NCBI RefSeq assembly: GCF_003353015.1
Contig: NZ_QREM01000009.1
Coordinates: forward strand, 492,716 to 556,715
From: Xanthomonas arboricola
Lineage (GTDB): Bacteria > Pseudomonadota > Gammaproteobacteria > Xanthomonadales > Xanthomonadaceae
Length of the DNA: 64,000 nucleotides
Direction of reading: 5' to 3'
Part shown: positions 62,902 through 64,000 of the stretch, one piece after another
How the letters are laid out: every line of letters starts with the position of its first letter
Position numbering within the stretch: position 1 is the first letter of the stretch
Program-made: the position numbers and the translations under genes
Notes under the pieces: generated by a model
Databases searched by the model: none
Seen by the model: only the letters and a program-made list of their open reading frames with translations
What the model was told of the DNA's origin: nothing

Positions 62902-64000
62902 TCACTTGCTCAGCAGCGCTCGCAGAACAGCGGCAAAACGGGTGGCGATCCGCACGCGATCGATATGGCGTCCATCGCGCACCACCGCTTGCCCGGCGCG
63001 CCAGACAGTGCGCACCGCACCGCCGCGCGCGGCGAACAGCCAACTGTCCAGCAGCGCATCGTCGTGGCGCGCCAACAGCGCCGGATGGGTCGGGTCCAGC
63101 TCGAGCAGATCGGCCGATGCGCCAACCCGGATGCCAGCGTGCGCAATCCCCAAGGCCTGCGCCGCACCCTCGCCCGCCCGGTCGAACAGCCAGCGTCCGC
63201 TCGAGGTACCCGCCTGCGCCAGCACATTGCGCGCCTGCAGCCGCAGACGCTGGCCGTATTCGAGCAGGCGCAGCTCCTCGGCGGCGTCGATCAACACGTT
63301 CGAATCCGAACCCACGCCGAAGCGCCCACCCGCGGCGGCAAAGGCCTGCATCGGGAACACGCCGTCGCCCAGGTTCGCCTCGGTGATCGGGCACAGCCCG
63401 ACCACCGCGCCGCTGTCGGCGATGGCCTGCAGCTCGCTTGCATCCACATGCGTGGCATGCACCAGGCACCAGCGCGCATCCACCGGTGCGTTGGCCAGCA
63501 GCCACTGCACCGGGCGCTGGCCCGACCAGGCCAGGCAGGCCTCGACCTCGCGCTGCTGCTCGGCGATATGGATGTGGATCGGGCCATCGGTGAGCGGCAC
63601 CAATGCAGCCAGTTGTTCCGGCGTGACCGCGCGCAGGCTGTGCGGCGCCAGTCCAAGCACGGCATCCGGCACTGCCTTGAGGCTGCGCGTGCAGTCGTCC
63701 AGCAACCGCGCGAAGCCGTCGATGTCGTGGATCAGGCGCCGCTGCGCTGCGCTGGGCGCGACGCCGCCGAAATCCGAATGCGCATAGAACACCGGCAGCA
63801 ACGTCAGCCCGATGCCGGTGCTGGCAGCCGCAGCGGCGATGCGCCCGGCCATTTCGCCGGCCTGCGCATATGCCGCACCACCGGGGCTGTGGTGCAGGTA
63901 GTGGAATTCGCCGACGCGGGTGAAGCCGCTTTCGAGCATTTCCACGTAGGCCTGTTCGGCGATCGCCTGCAGGCTGTCCGGATCGAGCCGGTCGACGAAG
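62902..64000 (-). CDS. hutF: Formimidoylglutamate deiminase, N-terminus beyond the window
   Basis: The frame is open to the right edge (about 365 residues seen). An amidohydrolase that turns N-formimidoyl-glutamate into N-formylglutamate in the five-step histidine degradation route. Visible are GEFHYLHHSPGGAAYAQ, the HIHIAEQ histidines, WCLVHATHVD, VGLCPITEANLGDGVFP and GVGSDSNVLIDAAEELRLLEYGQRL with the metal-binding Asp. The N-terminal HxH motif lies outside. It overlaps nothing and is followed 4 bp later by hutC. Confidence 0.93.
   Translation of the reverse strand, partial: FVDRLDPDSLQAIAEQAYVEMLESGFTRVGEFHYLHHSPGGAAYAQAGEMAGRIAAAAASTGIGLTLLPVFYAHSDFGGVAPSAAQRRLIHDIDGFARLLDDCTRSLKAVPDAVLGLAPHSLRAVTPEQLAALVPLTDGPIHIHIAEQQREVEACLAWSGQRPVQWLLANAPVDARWCLVHATHVDASELQAIADSGAVVGLCPITEANLGDGVFPMQAFAAAGGRFGVGSDSNVLIDAAEELRLLEYGQRLRLQARNVLAQAGTSSGRWLFDRAGEGAAQALGIAHAGIRVGASADLLELDPTHPALLARHDDALLDSWLFAARGGAVRTVWRAGQAVVRDGRHIDRVRIATRFAAVLRALLSK

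Overview
The window looks like a chromosome segment of a Xanthomonas-type gammaproteobacterium. It is GC-rich with housekeeping genes of that kind (serS, aroA, a fused pheA, serC, msrPQ, a phasin, hutC/hutF). It also carries a palindromic GTAGGAGCGC repeat and an effector with the XVIPCD-like tail known from the Xanthomonadaceae bacterium-killing type IV secretion system. The genus is an inference from gene content and style, not from a search.

Left core (1-6.4 kb): two methyl-accepting chemotaxis proteins, a small lipoprotein, a CPBP membrane protease and a catalase-like protein. Right core (48.2-64 kb): tRNA-Ser(UGA), a LysR regulator, serS, two TonB-like proteins, aroA, pheA, serC, msrP-msrQ, an FHA protein, two polyhydroxyalkanoate-type proteins, a membrane-anchored Mrr-like protein, and the start of the histidine-utilisation genes.

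Between them lies a ~41.8-kb integrated island (6415-48181). It is bounded by an 18-bp direct repeat, TGGCGGAGAGAGTGGGAT, which is the 3' end of the tRNA-Ser gene. The tyrosine recombinase next to the tRNA is intact; a C-terminal fragment of a close relative lies at the far end. The island also has a MobA/MobL relaxase, a divergent TraD-like accessory gene and a possible transfer origin, so it may be mobilisable.

The island is a patchwork of conflict modules. (a) An Rhs/YD-repeat toxin at 8.9-13.7 kb is followed by a chain of small membrane proteins, lipoproteins and a broken displaced Rhs tip. (b) A defence locus at 20.1-32.0 kb encodes an ankyrin/sigma-70 fusion, a MORC-like GHKL ATPase, a Z1 helicase-like ATPase, a PD-(D/E)XK (DUF4420-like) protein, AIPR, Vsr and a convergent cytosine-C5 methylase. 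(c) An XVIPCD effector carries an HETGH metallopeptidase motif and has an overlapping lipoprotein gene as candidate immunity. (d) A Kiwa-like kwaA-kwaB pair lies beside a second integrase. (e) Several secreted or lipoprotein genes of unknown role are present; some are separated by a dispersed repeat seen three times.

The most interesting object is the defence locus headed by a large sigma factor with an N-terminal ankyrin domain. The neighbouring set matches the MORC/Z1/PD-DEXK/AIPR/Dcm/Vsr arrangement described by Iyer and Aravind and, as far as I recall, the Mza system of Gao et al. What the sigma factor does there is the open question.
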